Notes: generated by a model from the sequence alone, not told the origin. Shown: positions 1 through 9,324, counted from the stretch's first letter. The stretch: DNA of 64,000 nt from Kitasatospora sp. GP82 (GCF_029892105.1 NZ_JARZAJ010000011.1:163793-227792); one strand, 5' to 3'. A program made the numbers and translations.

Positions 1-816
1 GACGAACCGCTGAAGTGGCTCGCCGTCCAGCCGCCACGGCCAGGGAGTGACGATTCCGCCGATCATGCGGAAGACCTCCGCGGCCTCCGGGAGCCGGTGG
101 GCCTGGACCAGTGCATAGGCCAGCAGGTTGAGATCGGCCAGGGCCGCCGCATGAGTGAGATGGCCCGGCCTGGTCCAGTCGGCGAGCGCACGCTCCAACG
201 GCACCGCCGCGCGCGCATGCGTCCACTGTCTTCTCGCCAGCAGTCCGTCGAGGCCGCCACGGGCGACCGTCCGGTGATGGTGCTCGACGACCGCCGTCAG
301 CTCCAGACCCACGGCCGGCACCGCCGGAGGTATCCGGGACCGGACGGAATCGACGAAGTCGAGCACCTCACCGTGGGAACCGCACTCCTCCGGTGACAGA
401 TAGCCCAGCATCTGCAGATGCGCCTCGCGATGCCAGGGGTCGCGGGCCATCACCTCGTGCCAGACCTGGAACATCTCCTGCGCCTCGCGCCTCAGCAGCC
501 GCAGTACCCCGAACAGCACCACCCAGGGCATCGGATCGTCCGGCTGGAGGTCGGCGGCGCGGTAGCAGAGGTCGGCCGTGGAGCGTGCGTCCTCCATGCG
601 CCCTGCGAGGTGGCCGCGCACCAGCTCGACCGACGCCTCGAAGATCATTGCGTCCGCACTCCGGGTCCTGCGCAGCCGCCAGGACCGCGCGAGACCGGAA
701 TCCGCCGCCGATCCCGCCAGCACGGCGAAGCGGTGCGCCCGCCGGTCCCAATCCGTTCCCGCATCCTGAATAACCCGTTCGATCTGGTCGATCTGAATAT
801 CGGTCAGACCTGGCAT
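1..816 (-). CDS. Conserved hypothetical protein, C-terminus cut by window edge
   Basis: An open minus-strand frame begins with ATG at 816 (MPGLTDIQIDQIERVIQDAG) and runs off the left edge without a stop, so at least 272 residues are coded. The visible part is helical, with TPR-like alternation (for example VELVRGHLAGRMEDARSTAD, AEVFRMIGGI), and has no signal peptide or catalytic motif. It resembles helical-repeat proteins of unknown role in streptomycetes, but I cannot assign a function. Its start faces the divergent gene at 1158 across about 340 bases. Codon use looks normal for the window. The frame is supported by continuous protein-like sequence over the whole stretch. Confidence 0.7.
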   Translation of the reverse strand, partial: MPGLTDIQIDQIERVIQDAGTDWDRRAHRFAVLAGSAADSGLARSWRLRRTRSADAMIFEASVELVRGHLAGRMEDARSTADLCYRAADLQPDDPMPWVVLFGVLRLLRREAQEMFQVWHEVMARDPWHREAHLQMLGYLSPEECGSHGEVLDFVDSVRSRIPPAVPAVGLELTAVVEHHHRTVARGGLDGLLARRQWTHARAAVPLERALADWTRPGHLTHAAALADLNLLAYALVQAHRLPEAAEVFRMIGGIVTPWPWRLDGEPLQRFV

Positions 817-1012
817 AGGGGGGGTGCCGAGTTGCTTGCGCACCCTGCCGAGTTTGCTGTCGTCGAGTTCGGGGACCAGACGCGGGCCAGGGGTTCGAAG
901 CTTTCGAAAGATCGGCACAGATGCAGAGTAGGGCCGCCGCAGAACTCCGGATAGACCTTCGGGCAAATCGTTATTCGCGGGAAGTCGAAGCGGTATTACC
1001 GTCTCGTCCGCC

Positions 1013-1060
1013 GAGACCGAGACCGAGACCGGGGCCGGGGCCGGGAGCGGGAGCGGGAGC
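1013..1060. repeat. Hexamer tandem repeat in a divergent intergenic gap (817-1157)
   Basis: Eight in-phase 6-base units occur: GAGACC three times, GGGGCC twice, then GGGAGC three times. They lie in the 341-base gap between the divergent genes starting at 816 and 1158. No gene is apparent in the rest of the gap. Such slippage-prone tracts can vary in copy number; any regulatory role is speculative. Confidence 0.85.
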
Positions 1061-1157
1061 GCCCGGCGGGTGTCGGCGGGCGGCGGGGCTGCCGGGACGC
1101 GCCCGGATTCACCTGTTCCACGTGCCGTACGGCGGCGGATTCGCTACTGTGCCGGGG

Positions 1158-2594
1158 ATGGACGCCCACGAGTCTGTGACCGAACTGATCGGCAATACAC
1201 CGCTGTTGCGCTTGCGGATGCCCGGTGGGGGTCGCGGCCCAGCCGTCTACGGCAAGCTCGAATACCTGAGCGTCGGCGGCAGTGTGAAGGACCGGATCGG
1301 CCTGCGCATGATCGAACAGGCGGAGCGGGACGGGCTGCTGCTGCCGGGTGGGACGGTGGTCGAGGCCAGCTCCGGCAACACCGGTCTCGGGCTCGCGTTG
1401 GTCGCGGCCACGAAGGGCTACCGGGCCGTGGTCGTCGTCACGGACCGGGTCAGCGGTGAGAAGGTCGCGGCGCTGCGGGCCTTCGGCGCCGAGGTGGTGT
1501 TCAAGCCCGCCGGAGTACCGCGCGAGCACCCGGAGCACCCGTTCAACGCGGCGGCGCGGATCGCCGAGGAGACACCGGGAGGCTGGTGCGCCGGACAGTA
1601 CGACAACCCGGCCAACCCCGAGGCGCACTACCTGACCACCGGGCCGGAGATCTGGCGGCAGACCGAAGGCCGGATCACTCACCTGGTGTCCTGCGTCGGC
1701 ACCGGCGGCACCATCAGCGGTACCGGCCGCTACCTCAAGGAGGTCAGCGGCGGCTCTGTCCAGGTGATCGGCGCGGACCCGGCCTCCTCCGTCTACTCCG
1801 GCGGCGACGGCCGGCCCTACTTCATCGAGGCCGCCGGGCACTGGCGGCACCCGGAGACCGTCGAGGACGTCTGGCCGCGGTCGTACCACCAGGACGTCGT
1901 GGACCGGGTCCTGCCGGTCGCCGACCGGGACTCGGTGCTGACGGTCCGTCGACTGGCTCGCGAGCAGGGGCTGCTGGTCGGCGGATCCTCCGGCACAGCG
2001 GTGGCGGCGGCCCGACAGGTCGCCGCCGAGGCTCCGGAGGAAGCCGTCGTGGTGGTGATCCTGCCGGATTCCGGACGCCAGTACCTCTCGAAGTACTTCG
2101 ACGACACCTGGCTGCTGCGTCTGGGCTTCCTGGACGGTGACGAATCCGGCGCCCGGGTCGGTGACGCGGTGGCGGCGACCGTGCGGGAGCGGCCGGTGCC
2201 GTACCTGAACGGGCGCACCACGGTCGCCGATGCGCTGGCGGCGCTGCAGAACCGGCGCGACGGTGGCGAGCAGGCCGTACTGCCGGCCGGCCCCTGCCCG
2301 GCAGGTCCTGGCCGCCGGCCCACCGCGCCCGAGCTGGCGGGGTCGGTGGTGCTGGACGGGCTGAGGGCCGCCGTCGAGACCGGAAGGGCCGCGCTCGGTG
2401 ACCCTGTCGGCGACCACCTTGCGGCGCCACTGCCCCAGTTCGGATCCGGGGAGCCCGCTGAGGCGGCGCTCGCCGAGCTCGCCGACAGCGGCGTGGACAC
2501 GGCCGTCGTCCTGCACGACGGCCATGCCGTCGCTCTGATCTGCTCCGCCGAGCTGCGCGCCTGCCTGCCGGTGGGGAAGTCGCGGCGGCCGTGA
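1158..2594 (+). CDS. cbs: Cystathionine beta-synthase / cysteine synthase family PLP enzyme
   Basis: A 478-residue fold-type II PLP enzyme. The start is ATG 1158 (MDAHESVTELIGNTPLL), where homology begins; the open frame extends upstream to 921 but that part is low-complexity. Visible motifs are the PLP-lysine region GGSVKDRIG (about residue 40), SSGNTGLGLA, the phosphate loop VGTGGTISGTGRYLK and GGSSGTA near residue 280. After about residue 325 there is a C-terminal region of roughly 150 residues with a weak paired CBS-domain character. This length and order fit cystathionine beta-synthase, condensing serine and homocysteine in transsulfuration, better than the shorter CysK. O-acetylserine or O-phosphoserine sulfhydrylase activity remains possible. 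It is monocistronic and followed by a hairpin at 2613. Confidence 0.85.
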   Translation: MDAHESVTELIGNTPLLRLRMPGGGRGPAVYGKLEYLSVGGSVKDRIGLRMIEQAERDGLLLPGGTVVEASSGNTGLGLALVAATKGYRAVVVVTDRVSGEKVAALRAFGAEVVFKPAGVPREHPEHPFNAAARIAEETPGGWCAGQYDNPANPEAHYLTTGPEIWRQTEGRITHLVSCVGTGGTISGTGRYLKEVSGGSVQVIGADPASSVYSGGDGRPYFIEAAGHWRHPETVEDVWPRSYHQDVVDRVLPVADRDSVLTVRRLAREQGLLVGGSSGTAVAAARQVAAEAPEEAVVVVILPDSGRQYLSKYFDDTWLLRLGFLDGDESGARVGDAVAATVRERPVPYLNGRTTVADALAALQNRRDGGEQAVLPAGPCPAGPGRRPTAPELAGSVVLDGLRAAVETGRAALGDPVGDHLAAPLPQFGSGEPAEAALAELADSGVDTAVVLHDGHAVALICSAELRACLPVGKSRRP

Positions 2595-2612
2595 AGTGCG
2601 AGGCCCACAGCC

Positions 2613-2635
2613 GGTGCCGGTTCGCAGCCGGCACC
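2613..2635. terminator. Hairpin between convergent genes
   Basis: GGTGCCGG pairs with CCGGCACC across a 7-base loop. It sits between the stop codons of the convergent genes ending at 2594 and 2656, so it could serve both. It lacks a clear T-run, as is common in Streptomyces. Confidence 0.55.
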
Positions 2636-2655
2636 CGGGCGCGCCGGGGGCGGTG

Positions 2656-3513
2656 CTACGAGCCGGAACCGTCCGGCCGGTGCGAGAACTGCCGCCGGGT
2701 GCGCAGACGCTCGAACTCGTACGGGTCGTGAGCACAGAACAGCTCGACCTCGGCACCGTGGTGGCGCCGTAGTTCACGCAGCCGCTGCTGGTTGTGGATC
2801 CGCACCGGGTTGTCGTGGGCGACGATGCGTTGGAATGCCGTGAAGCCGGGCGGACAGCGCGGCGAGTCGGTGTCCACCTCGGTGTGCGAGAAGTAGGAGT
2901 CGCCGCAGTGCAGCAGCCAGCCGCTGCTGTGACGGACGGCGATCCCGCAGTGCCCTCGGGTGTGCCCTTGCAGCGGGATCAGCACTACGCCGGGGACGGA
3001 CTCGGCCACCGGGCGGGCCGCCGCGAAGCCGAACCAGGCGTCCCCGGCCGTCTCGTGCTCGACCCAGCGCGGGTTGTGGCTCCACTGGGCGGGGCGGTAG
3101 CGGGTCCGCTCCCTGCGGGTTGCGCGGGCCGTGGCAGCCCTCAGCTCGTCGGCGAAGACGTGGACCTGCGCGTCCGGGAAGTCGCCCAGCCCGCCGGCAT
3201 GGTCGAGATCCAGGTGCGTGAGAACGATATGGCGGACGTCCGACGGGTTGTGCCCCAGTGCGCGTACCTGGTGCAGGGCGGTACGGGCGAGCGACAGCTG
3301 CGGCCGGATCGAGGCCCGGAGAGCAGGGCCCAGCCGACGGGGGTCGGCCACGTCCTCCGTCCCGAGCCCGGTGTCGACCAGGACCAGTCCGCCACCGGTC
3401 TCGATCAGCAGGCAGTGGGCCACGATCCGGCTGGTCAGCAGCCCGCCGTGGCCCAGCAGTGCGCGGCCTCCGACCGTACACATGCCGGCACAGTCGAGGT
3501 GATGGATGGTCAT
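2656..3513 (-). CDS. MBL-fold metallo-hydrolase (lactonase-like)
   Basis: A 285-residue metallo-beta-lactamase-fold protein starting at ATG 3513 (MTIHHLDCAGMCTVGG). The binuclear metal site is visible as HLDLDHAGG near residue 110, followed by GHTRGHCGI (about 195) and GDSYFS (about 215). The metal-binding aspartate-histidine layout and the VDTGLGTED strand match the AHL-lactonase / N-acyl lactonase-like subgroup of MBL hydrolases. There is no signal peptide, so it is probably cytoplasmic. It is separated by about 180 bases from the downstream end of the MarR gene and probably has its own promoter. Actual substrate is unknown; thioester or lactone hydrolysis would be typical of the family. 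Confidence 0.8.
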   Translation of the reverse strand: MTIHHLDCAGMCTVGGRALLGHGGLLTSRIVAHCLLIETGGGLVLVDTGLGTEDVADPRRLGPALRASIRPQLSLARTALHQVRALGHNPSDVRHIVLTHLDLDHAGGLGDFPDAQVHVFADELRAATARATRRERTRYRPAQWSHNPRWVEHETAGDAWFGFAAARPVAESVPGVVLIPLQGHTRGHCGIAVRHSSGWLLHCGDSYFSHTEVDTDSPRCPPGFTAFQRIVAHDNPVRIHNQQRLRELRRHHGAEVELFCAHDPYEFERLRTRRQFSHRPDGSGS

Positions 3514-3695
3514 GCTGCCCCTCACAGGTCCGGGAGCCGCCAGATGCCGACGGACAGGGCCCTCACTGTTCCTGGTGCGGGCCCTGCCGTCCAGATGCCC
3601 TCTCGCACCCGGCCCTCGACCCCGAAAAGGCGGGGCGGGATCAGCGCTCTTCGCGGAACGGCACCGCCCGCCCGGCCGTGGCGGCCTTGCGCAGG

Positions 3696-4235
3696 TCAGC
3701 GGCCGACGTGTCCGGCTCGGCCGCGATCCCGAGCGGTGGGTGCGGTGAGTTCGTGGGTCGGGTCGGGGACCAGCTGGTGGGCCAGCGAGTCCAGTACGGG
3801 CAGTGCGGCGGCGAGCGTGGCGAGCTGGTCGTTGGTGAGCGTGCCGAGGCGGCTCGTCAGGGCGTCGAGGCCTTCGCGGCGGATGCTGTCCAGGACGGCT
3901 GCTCCGCTCGGAGTGAGGGTGAGGAGTGAAGCGCGCTGGTCGTGGGGGTCGGGGCGGCGGCCGACGAGGTCGGCGGCGACCAGGATGTCGACCAGCCGGG
4001 AGACGCTGGGCATGCTGATCCCCATGTGGTGGGCCAGGCTGCCGACCCGTAGCGGGCCGTGCGCGGACACGACGGCGAGTGCGGTCAGACGGCTCGGGGT
4101 CAGGTCGTGGCGTCCTGCCGGGGCGCGCAGCCCGTGAGCCAGGCGCAGCGCTGCTGCCCGCAGCCGGTCCGCGATCTCGTCGCGGTCCGGGGGCGGTGCC
4201 GCCTGCCCGGGCTCTGCCTGCTGGGGCTCGGTCAT
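3696..4235 (-). CDS. MarR-family transcriptional regulator
   Basis: A 179-residue winged-helix protein starting at ATG 4235 (MTEPQQAEPGQ). The MarR helix-turn-helix is visible at about residues 45-110 (LTALAVVSAHGPLRVGSLA, ISMPSVSRLVDILVAADLV), followed by the wing DPHDQRASLLTLT. Its ATG overlaps the TGA of the upstream MFS gene (ATGA at 4232-4235), so the two are translationally coupled and the regulator is co-transcribed with the transporter. By analogy with similar MarR/MFS pairs it probably represses this operon and is released by a substrate of the pump. The 14-base inverted repeat at 6364 upstream of the MFS gene is the natural candidate operator. Confidence 0.9.
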   Translation of the reverse strand: MTEPQQAEPGQAAPPPDRDEIADRLRAAALRLAHGLRAPAGRHDLTPSRLTALAVVSAHGPLRVGSLAHHMGISMPSVSRLVDILVAADLVGRRPDPHDQRASLLTLTPSGAAVLDSIRREGLDALTSRLGTLTNDQLATLAAALPVLDSLAHQLVPDPTHELTAPTARDRGRAGHVGR

Positions 4236-6322
4236 GATGACGTGCCGTCCAGTGTGAGGTGCAGGGTGGCGGCGGCCCGGCCGTGGGTGCCCGGCGCTGC
4301 AGACGGGGGTTCGGCCCCGGTTGCCGTGGCGAGGCCGCGGGGCAGGCCGGGCAGCCGGAAGCGGCCGTCGCGGTCGGTGGTGGTGTGTGCCGCAAGGGCG
4401 CCCGTCGGATCGACGGCGAGTACGGCCGCCCCGGGCAGCGGGCTGTCCGGGCTCGGGCCGAAGACCACACCGGTGAGCTGCCCGTCCGCGCGGGCGGTGG
4501 TTGCGGTGGCGGCATGGCCGTTGCCGTTGGCCGCCATCCGGTACGCGGCCGAGCGGTAGCCGCGCGCGGTGACGATCACCGTGTAGACGTCGACGGCGGG
4601 CGGCCGGTCGGTGTGCACGTACTTGCCGCCACGCAGCCAGGAGGCCACGGCGGCGACCAGGCAGGCGGCGACGGCGAACACGAACGAGATGTCCAGACCC
4701 TGCGCGAACGGCCCGGAGATCAGGGCGGGGAAGAAGCTGCGGCCGGTCAGATAGGCGGCGTGGTCTGCCGGCAGCTGGGCCAGCACACCGGGGCCGAGCA
4801 GCGTCTGAACCGGGTTGTAGCCCAGCAGCGAGGCGAACAGCACCGAGACCGGCGGCAGCGCCGCCAGCCGGTCGGCGTCGGCGGCGGGCACCCCCTGGGC
4901 GACCAGGCCGCTGGAGAGGGCGTGAGGCAGTGCGCTCGCCAGGCCGAGGATCATCAGGCTGAAGAACACCCCGATCGACAGCACCATCGCCGAGTTCTGG
5001 AAGGTGGTGCTCATGCCGCCGCCCACGCCGCGCTGGTCCGCGGGCAGGCTGTTCATGATCCCGGCCCGGTTCGGCGAGGCGAACAGTCCCATCCCGATCC
5101 CGTTGAGCAGCAGGATCGCGGCGAAGGCCCAGTAGTGGAAGTCGACCGGCAGGAGCGTCAGCAGTACGAAGCTTCCTGCGGCCACGACCATGCCGCCGGT
5201 GGCGAACGGCCGCGCCCCGAAGCGGTCGGAGAGCCAGCCCGAGACCGGCCCGGCGATCAGGAACCCGACGGTGAGCGGCAGCATGTAGATGCCCGCCCAC
5301 AGCGGGGTCCGGGTGAAGACATAGCCGTGCCGGGGCAGCCAGATGCCCTGCAGCCAGATGATCAGGATGAACATGAGCCCGCCGCGGCCCATCCCGGACA
5401 GCAGGCTCGCGAGGTTGCCCGCGGTGAACGCACGGATGCGGAACAGGCTCATCCGGAACATCGGCTCGGCGACCCTGGTCTCCACGACGCCGAAGACCAC
5501 CAGCACGACCACGCCGCCGGTCAGGGCGGCCAGCACCCACGGGTTGGTCCAGCCCATCGCATGCCCGCGGTAGGGCTGGATGCCGTAGGTGATCCCCACC
5601 ATCACCGAGACCAGCCCGACGGCGAAGGTCAGATTTCCCCACCAGTCCAGCCGGGCGGGCCGTCGGATGCCGGTGTCGTACAGCTTCCGGTACGCCCAGA
5701 AGGTGCCGAACACCCCGAACGGCACCGACACCAGGAACACCAGATGCCACTCCACCGGGGCGAGCAGCCCCCCGAGCACCAGTCCCACGAACGAGCCGGC
5801 AATGCCCGCGACCTGGTTCAGCCCCAGCGCGAGGCCGCGCTGGTCCGCCGGGAAGGCATCGGTGATGATCGCGTTCGAGTTGGCCATCAGCATCGCACCG
5901 CCGACACCCTGGCCGATCCGCATCAGGATCAGCCACAGAGCGCCTGCCGTGCCCTGCATCCACGTCACCGACAGCAGCACCGAGAACGCGCTGAAGACCG
6001 CGAAGCCCCCGTTGTACATCCGGACCCGGCCGAACATGTCGCCCAGTCGGCCAAAGCTGACCACCAGCACCGCGGTGACCACCAGATATCCCATGATCAA
6101 CCACAGCAGCAGACTTGCGTTCCCCGACTGCAGGGGATCGACCCCGACACCCCGGAAGATGTCCGGCAGCGCGATCAGCAGGATGGATCCGTTGATCGTG
6201 GCCATCAGTACACCCAGCGTGGTGTTGGACAGCACGATCCACTTGTAGTGCGGCCGGGCGGTCGCGGCGGCGGCCCTGGCCTGCCGCCGAGCCGTACGGG
6301 GCGCGGCAGACGTCGCAGTCAT
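4232..6322 (-). CDS. MFS drug-efflux-type transporter with C-terminal carboxypeptidase-regulatory-like domain
   Basis: A 696-residue transporter of the DHA2 (14-TM) type. ATG 6322 (MTATSAAP) is chosen over GTG 6331 because GAGGAA lies at a proper distance only from the ATG. Membrane segments run from about residue 25 to 545, with the MFS loop GRLGDMFGRVRMY after TM2. Beyond a short linker, about residues 590-696 (GQLTGVVFGPSPDSPLPGA, TDRDGRFRLPGLPRG) resemble a CarboxypepD_reg / transthyretin-like beta-sandwich. That domain is an unusual addition, probably on one side of the membrane as a binding module. The gene heads an operon with the MarR gene and probably exports a toxic or signalling compound; substrate unknown. 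Confidence 0.88.
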   Translation of the reverse strand: MTATSAAPRTARRQARAAAATARPHYKWIVLSNTTLGVLMATINGSILLIALPDIFRGVGVDPLQSGNASLLLWLIMGYLVVTAVLVVSFGRLGDMFGRVRMYNGGFAVFSAFSVLLSVTWMQGTAGALWLILMRIGQGVGGAMLMANSNAIITDAFPADQRGLALGLNQVAGIAGSFVGLVLGGLLAPVEWHLVFLVSVPFGVFGTFWAYRKLYDTGIRRPARLDWWGNLTFAVGLVSVMVGITYGIQPYRGHAMGWTNPWVLAALTGGVVVLVVFGVVETRVAEPMFRMSLFRIRAFTAGNLASLLSGMGRGGLMFILIIWLQGIWLPRHGYVFTRTPLWAGIYMLPLTVGFLIAGPVSGWLSDRFGARPFATGGMVVAAGSFVLLTLLPVDFHYWAFAAILLLNGIGMGLFASPNRAGIMNSLPADQRGVGGGMSTTFQNSAMVLSIGVFFSLMILGLASALPHALSSGLVAQGVPAADADRLAALPPVSVLFASLLGYNPVQTLLGPGVLAQLPADHAAYLTGRSFFPALISGPFAQGLDISFVFAVAACLVAAVASWLRGGKYVHTDRPPAVDVYTVIVTARGYRSAAYRMAANGNGHAATATTARADGQLTGVVFGPSPDSPLPGAAVLAVDPTGALAAHTTTDRDGRFRLPGLPRGLATATGAEPPSAAPGTHGRAAATLHLTLDGTSS

Positions 6323-6363
6323 GGGCACCACTTCCTCGGAACGAGGAGAGCTGGATCAGTTGC

Positions 6364-6377
6364 TTAGTCCAAACTAA
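6364..6377. promoter_or_regulatory. Probable MarR operator
   Basis: Perfect inverted repeat TTAGT-CCAA-ACTAA lies 42 bases upstream of the MFS start at 6322. Size, AT content and position fit a MarR-family operator autoregulating the MFS-marR operon. Confidence 0.7.
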
Positions 6378-6650
6378 CTCTGCCGACCGGAACGCGGCCA
6401 ACGCCCTTGCACCCGGCGGCGGCCCGTCGGGCACGCTTCGCGGAGCCGTCACCGGACGGGGCGCTCCCGGTGGCGCCGGGCAGGTGGCGGTGATCTGCTG
6501 GGAGTGCCCCCGCGGCTCTCTCCCGACCTCGGACGTGTCGCACCAGGTCTGCCCGAAGCGACAGTTGACCGAGGAGGCAGCCGTTCGCCCCGATTCCCAG
6601 TGACGGAACTTCCGCAGCTCCGATCGCGGCCGTGCCCGGAGGGATCACCG

Positions 6651-8366
6651 ATGACACAAGCACGGCGGGGGACGCTCGGGTCGGCACGGGGGAGGAGCGG
6701 ATTCAGCCGCAGGGGCTTCCTGCGAGCGGTCGGGATCAGCGGCGGCGCGAGTACCATGTTCGCCGCCATGGGCGCACTGGAGCTGGCTCCCACCGCCGAG
6801 GCGGCGGCCGCGCCACCGTACCGCGCCCCGCGGGCCTCGGACTTCCGTCTGACCGGACGCTCGGCGGCCAGCGTGGTCGTCCTCGGCGGCGGCGTCGCGG
6901 GGCTGGTCTCGGCGTACGAGCTCGGCAAGGCCGGGTACGACTGTACGATCCTGGAGCCGCGCGGCCGTACGGGTGGCCGCAACTTCACCGCGCGAGCCGG
7001 TACGCGCCAGAGCGAGCTGCACGGCTACAGCCAGACAGCGCGGTTCGCCGAGGGCCAGTACATGAACTGCGGGGCGGCGAGGCTGGCACAGTGGATGGTC
7101 ACCGTCGACTACTGCCGCGAACTCGGCGTCCCGATCGAGGTCTTCACCAACTACAACGCCGACGCCTACATCTACAACGAGAAGTCGGGGATGACACCGG
7201 GCCGTCCAGTGCGCTACCGCACGGCCGAGGCCGACACCTATGGCTACGTCGGCGAGTTGCTCGCCAAGGCGAGCGACCAGGGCGCGTTGGACAAGCAGCT
7301 CACCGCCGCGGACCGGGAGCGGCTGCTGGCCTTTCTGGAGAGGTGGGGCCGCATCGGGGCGAAGGCGGACGGCTTCGCCTACCGAGGGAGCACACGGCGC
7401 GGCTTCGGCGTCTGGCCGGGCGCCGCAGGTACCCCGGGAATCGAGCTGTCGCCGGTGCCCAGCGTGTCGGAGGTCTTCGCATCCGGCGTCGGCCGCTACT
7501 TCTCCTTCAATCTCAACTACAACCAGGCGATGGTGATGTTCCAGCCGGTGGGCGGTATGGACCAGCTGCCGAAAGCACTCACCCGCGCCATCGGCCCCCG
7601 CCGCGTCAGGCTGGGCTGTCAGGCCACCTCGGTCACCGAACTCGCGCACGGGGTGCGGGTTGCCTACCAGGACGGCACAGGGCAGGAGCGAGTGGTCGAC
7701 GCCGACTACTGCATCGCGGCCATGCCGCCGCACCTGCTGGCCGGACTTCCGCACAACCTGGGCAGTGCCGTCCAGAGGGCGCTCACCTCGATCGCCCCGG
7801 CCTCGGCGGGCAAGATCGGATTGGAGTACCGGAGCCGCTGGTGGGAGACGGACCACCGTATCTACGGCGGCATCACCGAGACCGACCTCGATCTCAGCCA
7901 CATCTGGCACCCCTCGTACGACTTCAACGGCGAGCGGGGTGTGATGATCGGCTACTACAACACGGGCAGCCGCGCCGACCGGTACGGAACGATGTCCCCC
8001 AAGGCCCGCGAGGAACGGGCGGTCGCGCTCGGTTCACGGATCTACGGCAGGAAGTACCGCACCGAACTGGCCTCGTCGTTCTCCGTGTCCTGGCAGTACG
8101 TCCCGCACCTGGAAGGGGCCTGGCACCGCCTCCCGGGCGGCAGCCCGGACGCGCCGGTACTGAGGCCGCTCACGGAACCGAGCGGACGGGTGCTGTTCGC
8201 CGGCGACTGGCTGTCCTACACGGACGGCTGGCAGCACGGCGCGATCCTCTCCGCACGCAAGGCGGTCACCGCACTGCACGCTCGGGCCCTGAAGCACGAA
8301 CACCGCTCCACGCCCGCCGAACGCGGAGCGGTCCACGGGTCAGCGGATCAGGACGGGGGCGAGTAG
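6651..8366 (+). CDS. TAT-exported flavin amine oxidase (L-amino-acid oxidase-like)
   Basis: A 571-residue flavoprotein starting at ATG 6651 after GGAGGG. The N-terminus carries a twin-arginine signal (FSRRGFLRAVG) and an AEAAAAP-type cleavage region near residue 50. The FAD Rossmann motif is VVVLGGGVAGLVSAYEL (about 77), followed by the amine-oxidase motif GGRNFTARAG and a C-terminal FAD-binding segment GRVLFAGDWLSY with DGWQHGAI, as in L-amino-acid and monoamine oxidases. It probably folds with FAD in the cytoplasm, is exported, and oxidises an amine or amino acid with release of H2O2. The 3' end overlaps the convergent LLM gene by 27 bases. Substrate cannot be read from the sequence. Confidence 0.88.
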   Translation: MTQARRGTLGSARGRSGFSRRGFLRAVGISGGASTMFAAMGALELAPTAEAAAAPPYRAPRASDFRLTGRSAASVVVLGGGVAGLVSAYELGKAGYDCTILEPRGRTGGRNFTARAGTRQSELHGYSQTARFAEGQYMNCGAARLAQWMVTVDYCRELGVPIEVFTNYNADAYIYNEKSGMTPGRPVRYRTAEADTYGYVGELLAKASDQGALDKQLTAADRERLLAFLERWGRIGAKADGFAYRGSTRRGFGVWPGAAGTPGIELSPVPSVSEVFASGVGRYFSFNLNYNQAMVMFQPVGGMDQLPKALTRAIGPRRVRLGCQATSVTELAHGVRVAYQDGTGQERVVDADYCIAAMPPHLLAGLPHNLGSAVQRALTSIAPASAGKIGLEYRSRWWETDHRIYGGITETDLDLSHIWHPSYDFNGERGVMIGYYNTGSRADRYGTMSPKAREERAVALGSRIYGRKYRTELASSFSVSWQYVPHLEGAWHRLPGGSPDAPVLRPLTEPSGRVLFAGDWLSYTDGWQHGAILSARKAVTALHARALKHEHRSTPAERGAVHGSADQDGGE

Positions 8367-9263
8367 GCGCAGGTCCTCCAGCTGCCGGTCGAGTGTCCTC
8401 GCGATGGGCTGCACGGCGACGTGGTCGGCGCCGGCCCGGTAGTGCGCCCGGATGTGCTCACCCAGTGTCAGGGGGTCGCCCCAGGGGACGACCGCGTCGA
8501 TGAGCGCGTCGCTGCCTCCGTTGTCGAGGTCGGACACGGAGAAGCCCAGTTCGAGCAGATTGTTCCGGTAGTTGGGCAGGGTCAGGTAACGCGCTGCGTA
8601 GCTGCGGGCGGTGGCCCGCGCCCGCTCGGGGTCGGTGTCGACCACCACGGCCTGCTCGGGGGCGAGAAGGGGATCGGGGCCGAGGATCTCCCGGGCGCTG
8701 CGGGTGTGTTCGGGCGTGACGAAGTAGGAGTGGGCCCCCTGGGCCCGAGTCGCGGCGAGCTCCATCATCTTCGGGCGCAGCGCGGCGAGCACACGCGGCA
8801 CCGGCCGGGCCGACGGCACGCCGACGGGCGTGGCGTCCATGGCGTCGAGGTAGGCCCGCATGGTGGAGACCGGCTTGCCGTAGTCGTGTCCGCGACCGCT
8901 CACCAACGGCAGGTGGCTGACGCCGAGGCCCAGCACGAAACGGCCGTGCCACGCTTCGGACAGCGTGTCGGCGCCGTTGGCCGCGGCAGTCGCGTCGCGT
9001 CCGTAGATGCTGGCGATACCGGTGGCGATCATCAGGCGCTGGCTGGCGGACAGCAGGACTGCCGCATGGGTCAGCGCCTCTTTGCCGGTGGGGGCCTCTC
9101 CGAACCACAGTGTCCCGTAACCGAGTTCCTCGATGGTCGCGACGGCGCGCCGCTCCTCGTCCGCCGACACCGTGGACAGCGATGCGAGCCAGACACCCGT
9201 TCGTCCCAGGCGCTGTTTCAGAGCGGGCAGGTCCACGGGCGGGAGTGCGGTGGGTTCGGCCAT
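8340..9263 (-). CDS. LLM-class (F420/FMN-dependent) oxidoreductase
   Basis: A 307-residue luciferase-like TIM-barrel protein. The start is ATG 9263 with AAGGAG upstream; the frame extends further but without homology. Family features are LGYGTLWFGEAP near residue 45, ATGIASIYGRD, the FVLGLGVSHLPLV strand around 110 and the C-terminal HYRAGADHVAVQP. It matches the probable F420-dependent oxidoreductase subgroup, which uses reduced F420 or FMN. The gene is transcribed alone and overlaps the convergent amine-oxidase gene at the 3' end. Substrate is unknown. It is separate from the deleted LLM gene at 50901. Confidence 0.85.
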   Translation of the reverse strand: MAEPTALPPVDLPALKQRLGRTGVWLASLSTVSADEERRAVATIEELGYGTLWFGEAPTGKEALTHAAVLLSASQRLMIATGIASIYGRDATAAANGADTLSEAWHGRFVLGLGVSHLPLVSGRGHDYGKPVSTMRAYLDAMDATPVGVPSARPVPRVLAALRPKMMELAATRAQGAHSYFVTPEHTRSAREILGPDPLLAPEQAVVVDTDPERARATARSYAARYLTLPNYRNNLLELGFSVSDLDNGGSDALIDAVVPWGDPLTLGEHIRAHYRAGADHVAVQPIARTLDRQLEDLRLLAPVLIR

Positions 9264-9324
9264 GTTGCTGCTCCTTGCTGTCCTTGGTTCCGGGGCCTTG
9301 TTCCGGGAACAGGCGTCAACAGCG

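Noticed and set aside
996..2777. 593-residue minus-strand ORF opposite the cystathionine beta-synthase gene
   Set aside because: The plus strand has clear PLP-enzyme motifs over the same span; the antisense frame is Arg/Pro-rich noise.
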